From Clostridium sp. (GTDB lineage Bacteria; Bacillota; Clostridia; Lachnospirales; Lachnospiraceae): 64,000 nt of DNA. The stretch lies in contig JAMPFS010000004.1 in the NCBI GenBank assembly GCA_023664325.1, positions 32,844 to 96,843 of the forward strand, written 5' to 3'. The notes under the pieces were generated by a model. The model had not been told where the DNA came from. It saw only the letters and a program-made list of their open reading frames with translations, and searched no databases. This document shows positions 54,200-63,100 of the stretch, one piece after another. Every line of letters begins with the position of its first letter. The stretch's first letter is position 1. Made by a program: the position numbers and the translations under genes.

Positions 54200-54451
54200 A
54201 TGAAGAAAGTGAGACGGATGGTTGCGATGCTTACGGTAGTGGTAATTGCCGCATTGATAATCGGAACCCTGATATGCGCAGTAACCGGCAGCAGATATTT
54301 TTTTGGCATGTTATTTTTAACATTTGCCGTTCCGGTGGTATTATGGGTGTTTATGTGGTTTACCAATCTGCTAAACGGCAAATCCGAGGTGATTTTACCG
54401 GAAGATATGGAGCTGTCAGAAAAGGCAAAGAAAGATGGGGAGGAGTCCTGA
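54200..54451 (+). CDS. Small two-pass membrane protein
   Basis: The 83-residue protein has a basic N-terminus, two hydrophobic segments (about residues 8-27 and 34-56) and an acidic C-terminal tail (VILPEDMELSEKAKKDGEES). The ATG at 54200 has AGGAGA at good spacing, better than the GTG at 54197. I do not recognise a family. It is probably cotranscribed with rarA, 53 bp upstream. Confidence 0.75.
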   Translation: MKKVRRMVAMLTVVVIAALIIGTLICAVTGSRYFFGMLFLTFAVPVVLWVFMWFTNLLNGKSEVILPEDMELSEKAKKDGEES

Positions 54452-54461
54452 CAAAAGGGGA

Positions 54462-54587
54462 ACGGAGCCGGCAAGCCGGCTCCGTAAATAGGGGAGGATA
54501 AAGTATTATTTCATTCCCTGATACCAGAGAATTCGCATCATTCAAACAAAGAATATCACATCAGCCGGTGTGGTATTTTTTGTTTGA
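54462..54587 (+). terminator. Two successive stem-loops ending the rarA unit
   Basis: The first, ACGGAGCCGGC / GCCGGCTCCGT (54462-54485), is an 11-bp GC-rich inverted repeat without a T tract. The second pairs 54542-54560 with 54569-54587 over 19 bp with two G-U wobbles; its 3' arm includes TTTTTT. The second is the more likely terminator. With the promoter at 54632 this accounts for the gap between 54452 and 54711. Confidence 0.7.
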
Positions 54588-54631
54588 GATGATAGTTTCA
54601 GTATGCCCGTTTTGCGGGAGTTTATACACAC

Positions 54632-54660
54632 TTGAAAAAATAAATGCATTTTGCTATAAT
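54632..54660 (+). promoter_or_regulatory. Sigma-A promoter of the SEC-C gene
   Basis: TTGAAA (54632-54637) and a perfect TATAAT (54655-54660) are separated by 17 bp, ending about 50 bases before the ATG. Confidence 0.82.
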
Positions 54661-54711
54661 CTAGCATATGCGTAAGCAGTACACATTACAGTAAAAGGAT
54701 GGTATAAAAAG

Positions 54712-55215
54712 ATGGGTTTATTAAAAGAATGGCGTGATTATGCGTATAGTCTGGATGACAGAACACCACAGGGCAAGCAGTTTTGGCTTAATTATTTTGG
54801 AGTGGAGCAGGGAATTTATAAGAAGCTGCTTTCCAATCCGGATGAGGTGGTTACCGGAACTGTAGCAGAGCTTGCGGAAAAATATGACACAACCATTCAG
54901 TTAATGACAGGTTTCTTAGATGGTATTGAAGAGAGTCTTAAAACATCAAATAATATTGAGGAAATGGATGAAAATACTGAGGTTTCCTTAGACTTTGATT
55001 TGGAGAAGCTTTATATGAATATGGTAGGCTGCGATGCCGAGTGGTTATATACCTTAGAGGAGTGGGATAATCTGTTATCAGAGGATCGGAGAAAAGAGCT
55101 TTATAAGCAGCAAAAGTCCTCGAGGACAGTTGTGAAGCCGCCAAAGGTAGGAAGAAATGATCCATGTCCATGTGGAAGCGGCAGAAAGTATAAGCAGTGC
55201 TGCGGAAGGAACTAG
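54712..55215 (+). CDS. SEC-C metal-binding motif protein
   Basis: The 167-residue protein is mostly helical, with an acidic middle part, and ends in a SEC-C motif: [17 protein letters not shown]. In SecA the same motif binds zinc and contacts SecB and the ribosome. The N-terminal part does not match a named domain that I recognise. It has its own promoter and is followed after 46 bp by gltX. Confidence 0.85.
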   Translation: MGLLKEWRDYAYSLDDRTPQGKQFWLNYFGVEQGIYKKLLSNPDEVVTGTVAELAEKYDTTIQLMTGFLDGIEESLKTSNNIEEMDENTEVSLDFDLEKLYMNMVGCDAEWLYTLEEWDNLLSEDRRKELYKQQKSSRTVVKPPKVGRNDPCPCGSGRKYKQCCGRN

Positions 55216-55261
55216 CGGTTGGCAGTCAGGGAAACCGAATTATCAGAGAAAGGATTCATAA

Positions 55262-56722
55262 ATGGGCAAGATTAGAACCAGATTTGCACCAAGTCCTACA
55301 GGCAGAATGCATGTGGGGAATCTGCGTACAGCGCTTTACGCATATTTGGTGGCAAAACACGAGAATGGAGATTTTATATTAAGAATTGAGGATACCGATC
55401 AGGAGCGTTACCTTGAGGGCGCCGTGGATATTATTTACCGGACACTGAAAGGAACCGGATTGATCCATGACGAGGGGCCGGACAGGGATGGCGGCGTTGG
55501 CCCATATGTCCAAAGCGAGCGCCAGGCACAGGGCATTTATATGCAATATGCAAAGCAGTTGATCGAAAAGGGAGAGGCATATTACTGTTTCTGTGATAAA
55601 GAACGTTTGGACAATTTAAAGGAGGAAGTTGTGGACGGAAAATCTGTCCGCAGATATGATAAACATTGTCTCAATTTAAGCAGGGAAGAGATTGAGGATA
55701 AACTTTCCTCTGGTATTCCGTATGTGATCAGGCAGAATGTGCCGCAGGAGGGTGAGACAAGCTTTGAGGATGAGCTTTACGGAACCATCACTGTGCCAAA
55801 TTCCGAACTGGATGATATGATTTTGATTAAGTCAGACGGGTATCCGACCTATAATTTTGCAAATGTTGTGGATGATCATCTGATGGGGATTACCCATGTG
55901 GTAAGAGGACAGGAATATCTGTCATCTTCTCCAAAGTATAACCGTTTATATCAGGCATTTGGATGGGAGGTTCCGGTCTATATTCATTGTCCGACGATTA
56001 CGAACGAGGAGCATCAGAAGCTTTCCAAGCGTTCCGGACATTCTTCATATGAGGATTTGTTAGAGCAGGGATTTTTGACAGAGACGATTGTGAACTTTGT
56101 GGCGCTGCTTGGCTGGAGCCCGGAGGAGAATCGGGAAATTTTTCGGTTAGACGAACTTGTAAAAGCATTTGATTACCATCATATATCAAAATCACCGGCT
56201 GTTTTTGATATGGTAAAGCTCAAGTGGATGAATGGTGAATATATTAAGGCGATGGATTTTGACCGCTTCAAGGAAATGGCGATGCCGTATGTCAAAGAAG
56301 TGATTACAAGAGATGTGAAGTTAGATGCAGTCTTAGAGCTTGTAAAGACAAGAATTGAGATTTTCCCGGATATTAAGGAGCATATTGATTTCTTTGAGGA
56401 ACTGCCGGATTATGATGTGGCAATGTACACCCATAAGAAGATGAAGACGAACAGTGAGAATGCTTTCGAGATTCTTCGGGAAGAGTATGAGGTATTAAAG
56501 AACGTAGAGGACTGGAACTTTGACACGCTTCATGATACTTTGATGGAGTATATTGCCGGCAAGGGGATTAAGAATGGCACCGGTCTGTGGCCGATCCGCA
56601 CTGCCGTGTCAGGCAAGCAGATGACACCGGGAGGCGCTTTTGAGCTTTTGGACATTCTTGGTAAAGAAGAGTCGCTGCGCCGTATCGAAATCGGCATCCG
56701 GAAACTGGAAGCGGCAAATTGA
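55262..56722 (+). CDS. gltX: Glutamyl-tRNA synthetase
   Basis: GltX attaches glutamate to tRNA-Glu. The 486-residue protein is a class I synthetase with the HIGH-type motif in [17 protein letters not shown] and the KMSKS-type motif Lys-Leu-Ser-Lys-Arg. [13 protein letters not shown] follows the first motif as expected. The C-terminal anticodon-binding helical domain is complete. Whether it also charges tRNA-Gln cannot be decided from the sequence. Confidence 0.95.
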   Translation: MGKIRTRFAPSPTGRMHVGNLRTALYAYLVAKHENGDFILRIEDTDQERYLEGAVDIIYRTLKGTGLIHDEGPDRDGGVGPYVQSERQAQGIYMQYAKQLIEKGEAYYCFCDKERLDNLKEEVVDGKSVRRYDKHCLNLSREEIEDKLSSGIPYVIRQNVPQEGETSFEDELYGTITVPNSELDDMILIKSDGYPTYNFANVVDDHLMGITHVVRGQEYLSSSPKYNRLYQAFGWEVPVYIHCPTITNEEHQKLSKRSGHSSYEDLLEQGFLTETIVNFVALLGWSPEENREIFRLDELVKAFDYHHISKSPAVFDMVKLKWMNGEYIKAMDFDRFKEMAMPYVKEVITRDVKLDAVLELVKTRIEIFPDIKEHIDFFEELPDYDVAMYTHKKMKTNSENAFEILREEYEVLKNVEDWNFDTLHDTLMEYIAGKGIKNGTGLWPIRTAVSGKQMTPGGAFELLDILGKEESLRRIEIGIRKLEAAN

Positions 56723-56738
56723 CAGCCAAGTGAAGAAG

Positions 56739-58574
56739 ATGCAGCGATTTAACGAAGGACAGCAGAAGGCAATCCGGCATGTAAACGGTCCCATGATTGC
56801 GTTGGCAGGCCCCGGAGCCGGAAAAACGACTGCTATGGTATACAGAATTAAATATTTGATTGAAAATGCCCATGTCAATCCCTTAAGGATTTTGGTGATA
56901 ACGTTTACGAGAGCCAGCGCAAAGGAGATGGAGGAGCGATTTTTGGGCATCATGAAGGAACAGGCATGCGGCTGTACCTTTGGAACGTTTCACTCTGTCT
57001 TTTTTCATATTTTGAAGGCTGCCTATGGGTATAAGCCGGCAGATATTTTAAAGGAAGAAGAGAAATATCATCTGCTTCGGGATATCCTCCGCAAAAAAGA
57101 GTGTGAATGTGAGGATGAAGAGGAACTTATACAGTCGGTGATACAGGAAATCGGAACCATGAAGGGGGATATGATTTCCTTAGAGAATTTCTATTCGGGA
57201 TGTCTCGGGGAGGAAGTGTTCCGGGAGGTGTACCGGGAGTATGAGCGGGCTGTGACCTCTATGGGAAAGCTGGATTTTGATGATATGATGGTATACTGCT
57301 ATGAGCTTTTAAAGGAGCGGAGCGATATTTTGCAAAAGCTTCAAAAACGGTATCAGTATATCCTTGTGGATGAATTTCAGGATATTAATAAAATTCAATA
57401 TGAGATTACGAAAATGCTTGCGCTGCCGGAAAACAATCTTTTCATTGTAGGGGATGACGACCAGAGCATATATGGATTCCGGGGCGCCAGACCGGAGATT
57501 ATGCTGCATTTTAAAGACGATTATAAAGATGCAAAAACCACTGTTTTCGATGTAAATTACCGCTGTAGCAGGAATATTACCAAAGCAGCGGTTTTACTGA
57601 TTTCGCATAACCGGACCAGATTTGATAAAAACATTGTCAGTGCAAGGGATTATGAGGAACCGGTTCATATTCATCATATGAAGACGTTAGCCGAGGAGAA
57701 CAGCCATGTGTTAGGGCAGATTATGGAATATCATGGATGCGGGATGGAATATGAGCAGATGGCAGTGATTGTCCGCACCAACGTGCAGGCAAGAGGAATT
57801 GTAAACCGCCTGATGGAATATAACGTTCCCTTTCGGCTTCAGGATAAGATGCCCTGTGTGTATGACCATTTCACGGTGAAACATGTACTCGATTATGTGC
57901 AGGCTGCTATGGGAATCCGGGATCGAGCCTTGTTTTTACGCATTTTAAACAAACCCAACCGCTATCTTACAAGGGAGCTTCTAACGGAACCGGTTATCCG
58001 TTTTGAAGGGCTTCGGGAGGCATTTGCTGGGAAAGAATGGGCGGTTGACAACATTAACCAGATGGAGTATGAATTGAAAATCTTAGCAGGGCTGAAACCC
58101 TTTGCAGCCGTGCATTTTATACGGAAAGCAATCGGTTATGATGATTATTTGAGGGAATATGCGGCATACCGCCATCTGAATGTCGAGGATCTATTTGAAC
58201 CGTTAGATGAGTTAGAAGAAATGGCAAAGCAGTATAAAACATTTCGTGAGTGGTTTGATGGCATTCATAAGTACCGGGAGAAATTTGAACAGCATATCAA
58301 GCTGGCAAAGCGGGAACGGCGTGGCGTGGCGGTGACTACCATGCACAGCGCGAAAGGGCTGGAATTTGATGCCGTATTTATCTTAGAGGCAAATGAGGGC
58401 ATGACACCGTATAAAAAGGCGGTGAAACCGGAGGAAATAGAAGAAGAACGGCGTATGTTTTATGTTGCCATGACAAGGGCGAGGGAGCATTTGCATATCT
58501 ATGAGGTAAAGGAGTATTACAATAAGGAGTTAGAGCCTTCCCGTTTCCTTTGGGAGATTGCAGGCAATGATTGA
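56739..58574 (+). CDS. Short UvrD/PcrA-type superfamily 1 DNA helicase
   Basis: The 611-residue protein has all superfamily 1A helicase motifs: Q motif NEGQQKAI, Walker A Gly24-Pro-Gly-Ala-Gly-Lys-Thr, Ia FTRASAKEM, II LVDEFQDINKIQ, III GDDDQSIYGFRGARPE, IV DVNYRCS, V TTMHSAKGLEFDAVFI and VI RRMFYVAMTRAREHL. It is about 100 residues shorter than PcrA and UvrD, with reduced 1B and 2B subdomains and no C-terminal RNA polymerase-interacting tail. The ATG at 56739 is supported by a weak AAGTGAAGAAG; the longer open frame would run into gltX. Confidence 0.9.
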   Translation: MQRFNEGQQKAIRHVNGPMIALAGPGAGKTTAMVYRIKYLIENAHVNPLRILVITFTRASAKEMEERFLGIMKEQACGCTFGTFHSVFFHILKAAYGYKPADILKEEEKYHLLRDILRKKECECEDEEELIQSVIQEIGTMKGDMISLENFYSGCLGEEVFREVYREYERAVTSMGKLDFDDMMVYCYELLKERSDILQKLQKRYQYILVDEFQDINKIQYEITKMLALPENNLFIVGDDDQSIYGFRGARPEIMLHFKDDYKDAKTTVFDVNYRCSRNITKAAVLLISHNRTRFDKNIVSARDYEEPVHIHHMKTLAEENSHVLGQIMEYHGCGMEYEQMAVIVRTNVQARGIVNRLMEYNVPFRLQDKMPCVYDHFTVKHVLDYVQAAMGIRDRALFLRILNKPNRYLTRELLTEPVIRFEGLREAFAGKEWAVDNINQMEYELKILAGLKPFAAVHFIRKAIGYDDYLREYAAYRHLNVEDLFEPLDELEEMAKQYKTFREWFDGIHKYREKFEQHIKLAKRERRGVAVTTMHSAKGLEFDAVFILEANEGMTPYKKAVKPEEIEEERRMFYVAMTRAREHLHIYEVKEYYNKELEPSRFLWEIAGND

Positions 58575-58604
58575 AAACAGACAGCAAAAAGCTACTGCCT
58601 GTTT
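58575..58604. terminator. Shared hairpin between convergent genes
   Basis: The arms 58575-58584 and 58595-58604 form a 10-bp stem that is complete, with a G-U wobble, in the - strand transcript and has one mismatch in the + strand transcript. It overlaps the 3' end of the protease gene and starts just after the helicase stop. Confidence 0.5.
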
Positions 58605-59503
58605 AAGAGCTTTGGAAGGGATAATACGCCGGCTCCCTGCATATTGTAGGGAAGATAGGGAACCGTGTGGGCAGCTTCCATCAGCCTGATTTTAATCTGG
58701 TCATTTGTGAGATGCGGATAGAGCTGTAAGAGAAGGGCGCAGGCGCCACTGATAAACGGTACGGACATGGAGGTTCCGCTTTTTATGTGATAGCCGCCGC
58801 CGGGTTTTAAGCTTAGGATATGTGTGCCGGGGGCTGCTAACTCCGGCTTGGTGATATAGGGAAGGAGAGGGCCGGCAGAGGAGTAGCGCTTTCCGTCACT
58901 GGATCCGACCGTGATTACTTTTTTGCAGCTGCCCGGCGCAGTGATGGAATCCGGTATGGGTCCGTTATTTCCGGCAGAGCAGCAGATGGTGATACCGTGT
59001 TCCCATAATTTATTTACCCACAGGTTTAAAGGCGCATTTTCACTTTTTAAATGGGATTCGCTGCCGCCGATGGAAATGTTTAATATTTGGATATTGTAGA
59101 TCTCCTGATGAAGAAGCAGCCATTTCAGCGCTTCTACGAATTGTTCGGAGGAACCATTTCCGTGACGGTCGAGGACTTTCAGGGAAACTAAGTTACATGC
59201 GGGCGCAATGCCGATTTTGTCGGATGCGATAATCCCTGTAACGTGTGTGCCGTGGGAAAAATCGTCATAAAAGGCGGAAGGCGGCGTCTGCCGCATCGGA
59301 CGGTTATACATGTGTCTGCCGGAAGAATGGGGAGATACGCCTACAAAGTCTTTAAAGGCAAGTATTCTTGAGGGGTGGATATCCGGATGCGGAGCAATGC
59401 CGGAGTCCATAACGGCAACCGTGATATTTTTGCCGGTGATTCCCTGTCTGTGGAAGGGAACTGCGTTAAAAAACTGTGCAGGGATTTTGGCAGGGGCAGA
59501 CAT
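58592..59503 (-). CDS. Intracellular subtilisin-like serine protease (S8)
   Basis: The 303-residue protein is a complete S8 peptidase domain with the triad Asp33 (AVMDSGI), His84 (HGTHVTG) and Ser245 (SGTSMSVP), and the oxyanion Asn179 in AGNN. There is no signal peptide or pro-domain, so it is probably cytoplasmic. The ATG follows GGAGGT on the - strand. It is one of two - strand genes here and converges with the helicase. It may process cytoplasmic proteins; a bacteriocin-type or sporulation role cannot be excluded. Confidence 0.92.
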   Translation of the reverse strand: MSAPAKIPAQFFNAVPFHRQGITGKNITVAVMDSGIAPHPDIHPSRILAFKDFVGVSPHSSGRHMYNRPMRQTPPSAFYDDFSHGTHVTGIIASDKIGIAPACNLVSLKVLDRHGNGSSEQFVEALKWLLLHQEIYNIQILNISIGGSESHLKSENAPLNLWVNKLWEHGITICCSAGNNGPIPDSITAPGSCKKVITVGSSDGKRYSSAGPLLPYITKPELAAPGTHILSLKPGGGYHIKSGTSMSVPFISGACALLLQLYPHLTNDQIKIRLMEAAHTVPYLPYNMQGAGVLSLPKLLNRQ

Positions 59504-59521
59504 GGGAAATGACCTCCGTTC

Positions 59522-59550
59522 TTTACAAATTTGCAGTAAGCGGTTATAGT
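59522..59550 (+). promoter_or_regulatory. Promoter of the small helical protein gene
   Basis: TTTACA (59522-59527) and TATAGT (59545-59550) have 17-bp spacing. The site lies in the 80-bp divergent gap with the protease gene, so promoters for both directions overlap. Confidence 0.65.
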
Positions 59551-59583
59551 AATAGTATATGTAAAAGTGCGAGGAGTGGAACT

Positions 59584-59805
59584 ATGCTGAAGAGAAGTAT
59601 TCGGATTGAATTAGACGGTCTGCTGAATGATTTGCGGATTAATTTGGAGAATAATTATAAGGATTTGGCGCATGATGCCCTTAAAAAACTCCATACGGTT
59701 TTGGATGATTATAAGGCGAATGGAACCATTAAGGATAAGGACTATATGAAATATAAGACCATTGCGGATGATTATTCCAAAAAAATGGCAGACTATCATC
59801 ATTAA
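59584..59805 (+). CDS. Small helical protein of unknown function
   Basis: The 73-residue protein is predicted to be entirely helical and charged, with two long amphipathic helices (SIRIELDGLLNDLRINLENNYKDLAHDALKKLHTVLDDYK and DKDYMKYKTIADDYSKKM). The ATG at 59584 follows GAGGAGTG and has its own promoter. No family is recognised. The zinc-binding lipoprotein gene starts 17 bp later, so they may be cotranscribed. Confidence 0.7.
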   Translation: MLKRSIRIELDGLLNDLRINLENNYKDLAHDALKKLHTVLDDYKANGTIKDKDYMKYKTIADDYSKKMADYHH

Positions 59806-59822
59806 TGATAACGGAGATAAAT

Positions 59823-60788
59823 ATGAAAAAATGGAACAGGCGAGTGAAATGCAGCTTTTTTTGGATGCTGTGTGTAAGCCTTTTGATGCTTTCCGGCTGT
59901 GGAGTACAGGCAGAACACAGGCATTTTACAAGCGAAGATACCTTAAAAATCGTCACGACAATTTATCCAATGCAGAATTTTGCGGAGGAGATTGCGGGTG
60001 ACCGGGCGCAAATCATCAATCTGGTTCCGGCGGGAATGGAACCACATGACTTTGAACTGTCGATCGGAGATATGCAGTTAATGGAGGAAGCGGATATATT
60101 TATCTATAATGGGGCAGGAATGGAGCATTTTGTGGATACGATGCTTCAATCGGTCAGCAATAAGGATTTAGTGGTGGTGGAGGCGGTTCAAAATGTGAAC
60201 CTGTTAGAGACGGAACACTCACATGGAGGAGAGACGGCTCATGATGGCACGGGGCATACAGACAGGCGTATTGATCCACATACCTGGCTGAGCATTGAAA
60301 ATGCCATGTGTGAGGCAGAGGTGATAAAGGATGCATTGTGTAAGGCAGATGCGAAAAACGCCGACTGTTATAACCGTAATTTTGATGTGTATCAGGCAAA
60401 GCTTCAGGCATTGGCAGACCGGTACGAAAAGGAGCTGTCCGGATTATCAGGGAATACGATTGTAGTAGCGCACGAGGCATTTGGATATCTTTGCGCGGAG
60501 CATGGACTGGTTCAGGAGGCGGTAGAGGGATTGACTGCTGATTCCGAACCGGATACTGTGAGAATGAAGGAGATTATTGATTTTTGCAAAGAACATGATA
60601 TACAGGTGATTTTCTTTGAGGAACTTGTGAGTCCGAAAGTTGCGGAGGCGATTGCGGATGAGGTGGGCGCAAGGACGGATGTCCTAAATCCGATTGAGGG
60701 CAGAAGCGCCGAACAGGAAGAGGAGGGGCTTGACTATATCGGGCTGATGGAACAGAACCTTGAGGCTTTGAAAAAAGCCCTGAAGTAG
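59823..60788 (+). CDS. Zinc/manganese-binding lipoprotein, ZnuA/AdcA-like
   Basis: The 321-residue protein is a cluster A-I solute-binding protein for metal ABC uptake. The signal peptide ends in the lipobox Leu23-Ser-Gly-Cys26. Metal ligands are seen as His in GMEPHDFE, His in DPHTWLS, His in VVAHEAFGY and an acidic residue in the C-terminal lobe. A His-rich loop (EHSHGGETAHDGTGH) points to zinc rather than manganese. No permease or ATPase gene follows, so it is an orphan in this window. Confidence 0.9.
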   Translation: MKKWNRRVKCSFFWMLCVSLLMLSGCGVQAEHRHFTSEDTLKIVTTIYPMQNFAEEIAGDRAQIINLVPAGMEPHDFELSIGDMQLMEEADIFIYNGAGMEHFVDTMLQSVSNKDLVVVEAVQNVNLLETEHSHGGETAHDGTGHTDRRIDPHTWLSIENAMCEAEVIKDALCKADAKNADCYNRNFDVYQAKLQALADRYEKELSGLSGNTIVVAHEAFGYLCAEHGLVQEAVEGLTADSEPDTVRMKEIIDFCKEHDIQVIFFEELVSPKVAEAIADEVGARTDVLNPIEGRSAEQEEEGLDYIGLMEQNLEALKKALK

Positions 60789-60829
60789 TCAAAATCCGGT
60801 AAAAATAAGATGTGCAAAGGATGGGAGAC

Positions 60830-61744
60830 ATGACGGCAGATATCATTGCATTGGCGCTGACAGCGGTGGTTAGTATGGTTGTACCGCTTGTTATATTGGG
60901 AATTGTATGGAAGAAAAATCCGATGGAGCGAATGGGAATTTTTGTAACCTTTGGTCTGGGCGTGGTAATCTATTTTGTCATGCAGTGGGGGTTAAAGGAG
61001 CATGGATTGCAGTATTTGTTTAACCATAGCAGTCTGATGGTTTTCATGAATAAGCATTACATTTTGTATATGCTTTGTGTTGCCTTTGCAGGCGCAGTGT
61101 TTGCCCTGATCCCGCAGATGCTTGTTTTGGTGGTGATATTCAAAAAACAGATGTCCTTTGCAAAGGCTTCCATGCTGGCTTTGGGTTATGCGATGGCAGA
61201 GTCCGCTGCTTTGACAGGGTATCGGAGTATTTCCACGATTGTGGCATATTTTACCAGGGATGATGTCGAAATCAATACATCAACAGCTGAGCTTTTTATG
61301 TCATGCTATGAAAGAATACTGTTTATGGTAATTCTGACAGCAGTCATGGTTTCCCTTGTATATTTTGTGGAACAGAAGATGCCGGTCAGAGGGTTTTTGA
61401 TTGCGCTGGTTTGTCATACGCTCCTCTATTTTTTACCGGGCTTTTTGATTGCATTTACGACGGTGAGTTATATTGAAGTGTTTGACCGGACGACTGCGCT
61501 TAGCTTAAGCTATATCGTGCTGACCGCAGGGGCTGTTGCAGGAATTGCCGTGATGAATGCGTTACAATATGCCTTGAGGGATGAGCGGGTGGATTCCAAA
61601 CAGGCGGTTACAGCATTTCAGAAGAAACAGGAGGAAAAGCTGCAAAAAAGGCAGGAGAGAAAAGCCGGAAAGAAGTTTCGGGACAAGAGCGCCTATGCAG
61701 TATCGGTCATAGAGGGGGCTGATGAAGGAAAAAAGAAAAAATAG
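60830..61744 (+). CDS. YhfC-type polytopic membrane protein
   Basis: The 304-residue protein has about seven hydrophobic segments and a basic Lys-rich C-terminal tail (KKQEEKLQKRQERKAGKK). The arrangement and the segment Leu-Gly-Tyr-Ala-Met-Ala-Glu-Ser resemble the YhfC family, which is grouped with glutamic-type intramembrane proteases; the conserved Glu is present but the flanking residues differ, so activity is uncertain. I chose the ATG at 60830 with AAAGGA upstream over the GTG at 60812. Confidence 0.65.
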   Translation: MTADIIALALTAVVSMVVPLVILGIVWKKNPMERMGIFVTFGLGVVIYFVMQWGLKEHGLQYLFNHSSLMVFMNKHYILYMLCVAFAGAVFALIPQMLVLVVIFKKQMSFAKASMLALGYAMAESAALTGYRSISTIVAYFTRDDVEINTSTAELFMSCYERILFMVILTAVMVSLVYFVEQKMPVRGFLIALVCHTLLYFLPGFLIAFTTVSYIEVFDRTTALSLSYIVLTAGAVAGIAVMNALQYALRDERVDSKQAVTAFQKKQEEKLQKRQERKAGKKFRDKSAYAVSVIEGADEGKKKK

Positions 61745-61896
61745 AGATTGTATCCAAAAAATCCTTGCAGGATGTGCAAGAAAATGTTACATTACTGTTT
61801 GAGCGGTATTCGGAAGAAACTGCATCGAATGGTGAGCGCTGCCACTTGATTCATGGTACAGACAGTGTATTTCAGTATGGACAAGGAGGGAGCAGC

Positions 61897-62763
61897 ATGA
61901 AGGTAGGTTTTATAGGCGCCGGTAAAGCAGGCTGTAGTCTGGGGAAATATTTTTCAACATCGCATATACAACAGGATGCGCAGACAGAAGCTTTGGAGGT
62001 TACCGGTTATTACAGTTTTATCAAAGAGGATGCCGGTTGGGCAGCGCAGTTTACAGGTTCGCATCTGTTTGAAAGCGCAGACGAGGTAATTGCGGCAAGT
62101 GATGCCATTATCATATCGACTCCGGATGGAGCGGTAAAGGATGTATGGAATGCACTTGATAAAGAAAAGATCAATGGCAGGATTATCTGTCATTTAAGTG
62201 GCTCCTTATCATCCGATGTATTTTCAGGTATTGGGGAATACGGTGCATATCCGGTTTCCATACATCCTATGTTCGCGTTCAGCGATAAAGATTCCGTATA
62301 CAGACAACTTCATCAGGCGAGTTTCACGTTGGAAGGGCATGAAACAGCGGTCAGGGCATGGCAGAGGGTTTTGAAAGCGCTTGGCAATGCCGCATTACCG
62401 ATTGATAAATCAGTAAAGCCTAAGTATCATGCGGCAGCAAGCATTTTAAGCAATCATGTGATTGCTGTGTTAGAGACCGGTTATGAACTGCTTGGAGAAT
62501 GTGGATTTTCGCAGGAGGAAGCCCGGGAGTTTAGCCGGATTCTGGTGAGGGATAATGTGTGGCATGTCATTGAAAAAGGAAGCGCGGAAGCATTAACAGG
62601 TCCGGTGGAACGGGCAGATGCAGAGACGATTAAAGCACATTTATCCGTGATGTCAGAGGAACAGAGAAAACTTTATTGTGTCTGTGGAAAGAAGCTTGTC
62701 CAAATCGCAGAGGAAAAGAATCCGGAACGGGATTATGATGGGGTGAGGGAGCTTTTGGGCTAA
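61897..62763 (+). CDS. panG: DUF2520 Rossmann protein, probable ketopantoate reductase PanG
   Basis: The 288-residue protein has an N-terminal NAD(P)-binding fold, Val-Gly-Phe-Ile-Gly-Ala-Gly-Lys-Ala-Gly, and a C-terminal helical DUF2520 domain. As I recall, the PanG family was described as an alternative ketopantoate reductase, with members in Francisella, Enterococcus and Clostridioides. Here it lies directly before panB, whose product ketopantoate would be its substrate. The ATG at 61897 follows AAGGAGGG; the longer frame from 61765 adds 44 unlikely residues. Confidence 0.75.
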   Translation: MKVGFIGAGKAGCSLGKYFSTSHIQQDAQTEALEVTGYYSFIKEDAGWAAQFTGSHLFESADEVIAASDAIIISTPDGAVKDVWNALDKEKINGRIICHLSGSLSSDVFSGIGEYGAYPVSIHPMFAFSDKDSVYRQLHQASFTLEGHETAVRAWQRVLKALGNAALPIDKSVKPKYHAAASILSNHVIAVLETGYELLGECGFSQEEAREFSRILVRDNVWHVIEKGSAEALTGPVERADAETIKAHLSVMSEEQRKLYCVCGKKLVQIAEEKNPERDYDGVRELLG

Positions 62764-62783
62764 GTGTATTTTCACAACCGCTC

Positions 62784-63040
62784 ATTGTACAATATAGACA
62801 AATCACAGCCGGACACGCTTGCGCTATGTATCGCTCGTAACGGTACTAAGCAGTGTAACACTATGCCCACTAAGCTCATACCTTTCTACTAAGCTCGGCA
62901 ATGCCTCGCTAAGTATACAGGTATCGCTAAGTGTGCAAGTGTACTTTCGTACTAGGCTCGGCAAAACCTCGCCAAGTACTCACTGCAAGTACCGACGGCT
63001 CCCCAATGCCCTGCTTGCGATATTGTCTATATTGCACAAT
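62784..63040. mobile_element. 257-bp MITE-like element with inverted terminal repeats
   Basis: The ends are near-perfect 18-bp inverted repeats: ATTGTACAATATAGACAA (62784-62801) and its complement with one mismatch (63023-63040). The inside has no open frame of note and is packed with short hairpins and a duplicated palindromic unit. No target-site duplication is obvious. It fills most of the 337-bp gap between panG and panB and so separates two genes of one pathway. A nonautonomous transposable element or a dispersed structured repeat are both possible. Confidence 0.65.
62888..62978. repeat. Two 29-nt hairpin repeats with compensatory changes
   Basis: The units at 62888-62916 and 62950-62978 match at 25 of 29 positions. 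Each folds into a hairpin with outer TACT/AGTA arms, an AGC/GCT or GGC/GCC step, and a TC/TC internal loop (tandem GA on the other strand). The changes at unit positions 6 and 24 convert an A-T pair into a G-C pair, which keeps the stem. Confidence 0.75.
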
Positions 63041-63100
63041 TAGGTTTTGGAAAGAGTGAGTTTTGCTCATGGCTATAAGTGTTCAATATAGGAGGTTATT

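Noticed and set aside
62819..63043. 74-residue open frame within the MITE-like element
   Set aside because: It runs through the hairpin repeats, has Ser/Leu-rich low-complexity composition and no ribosome site.
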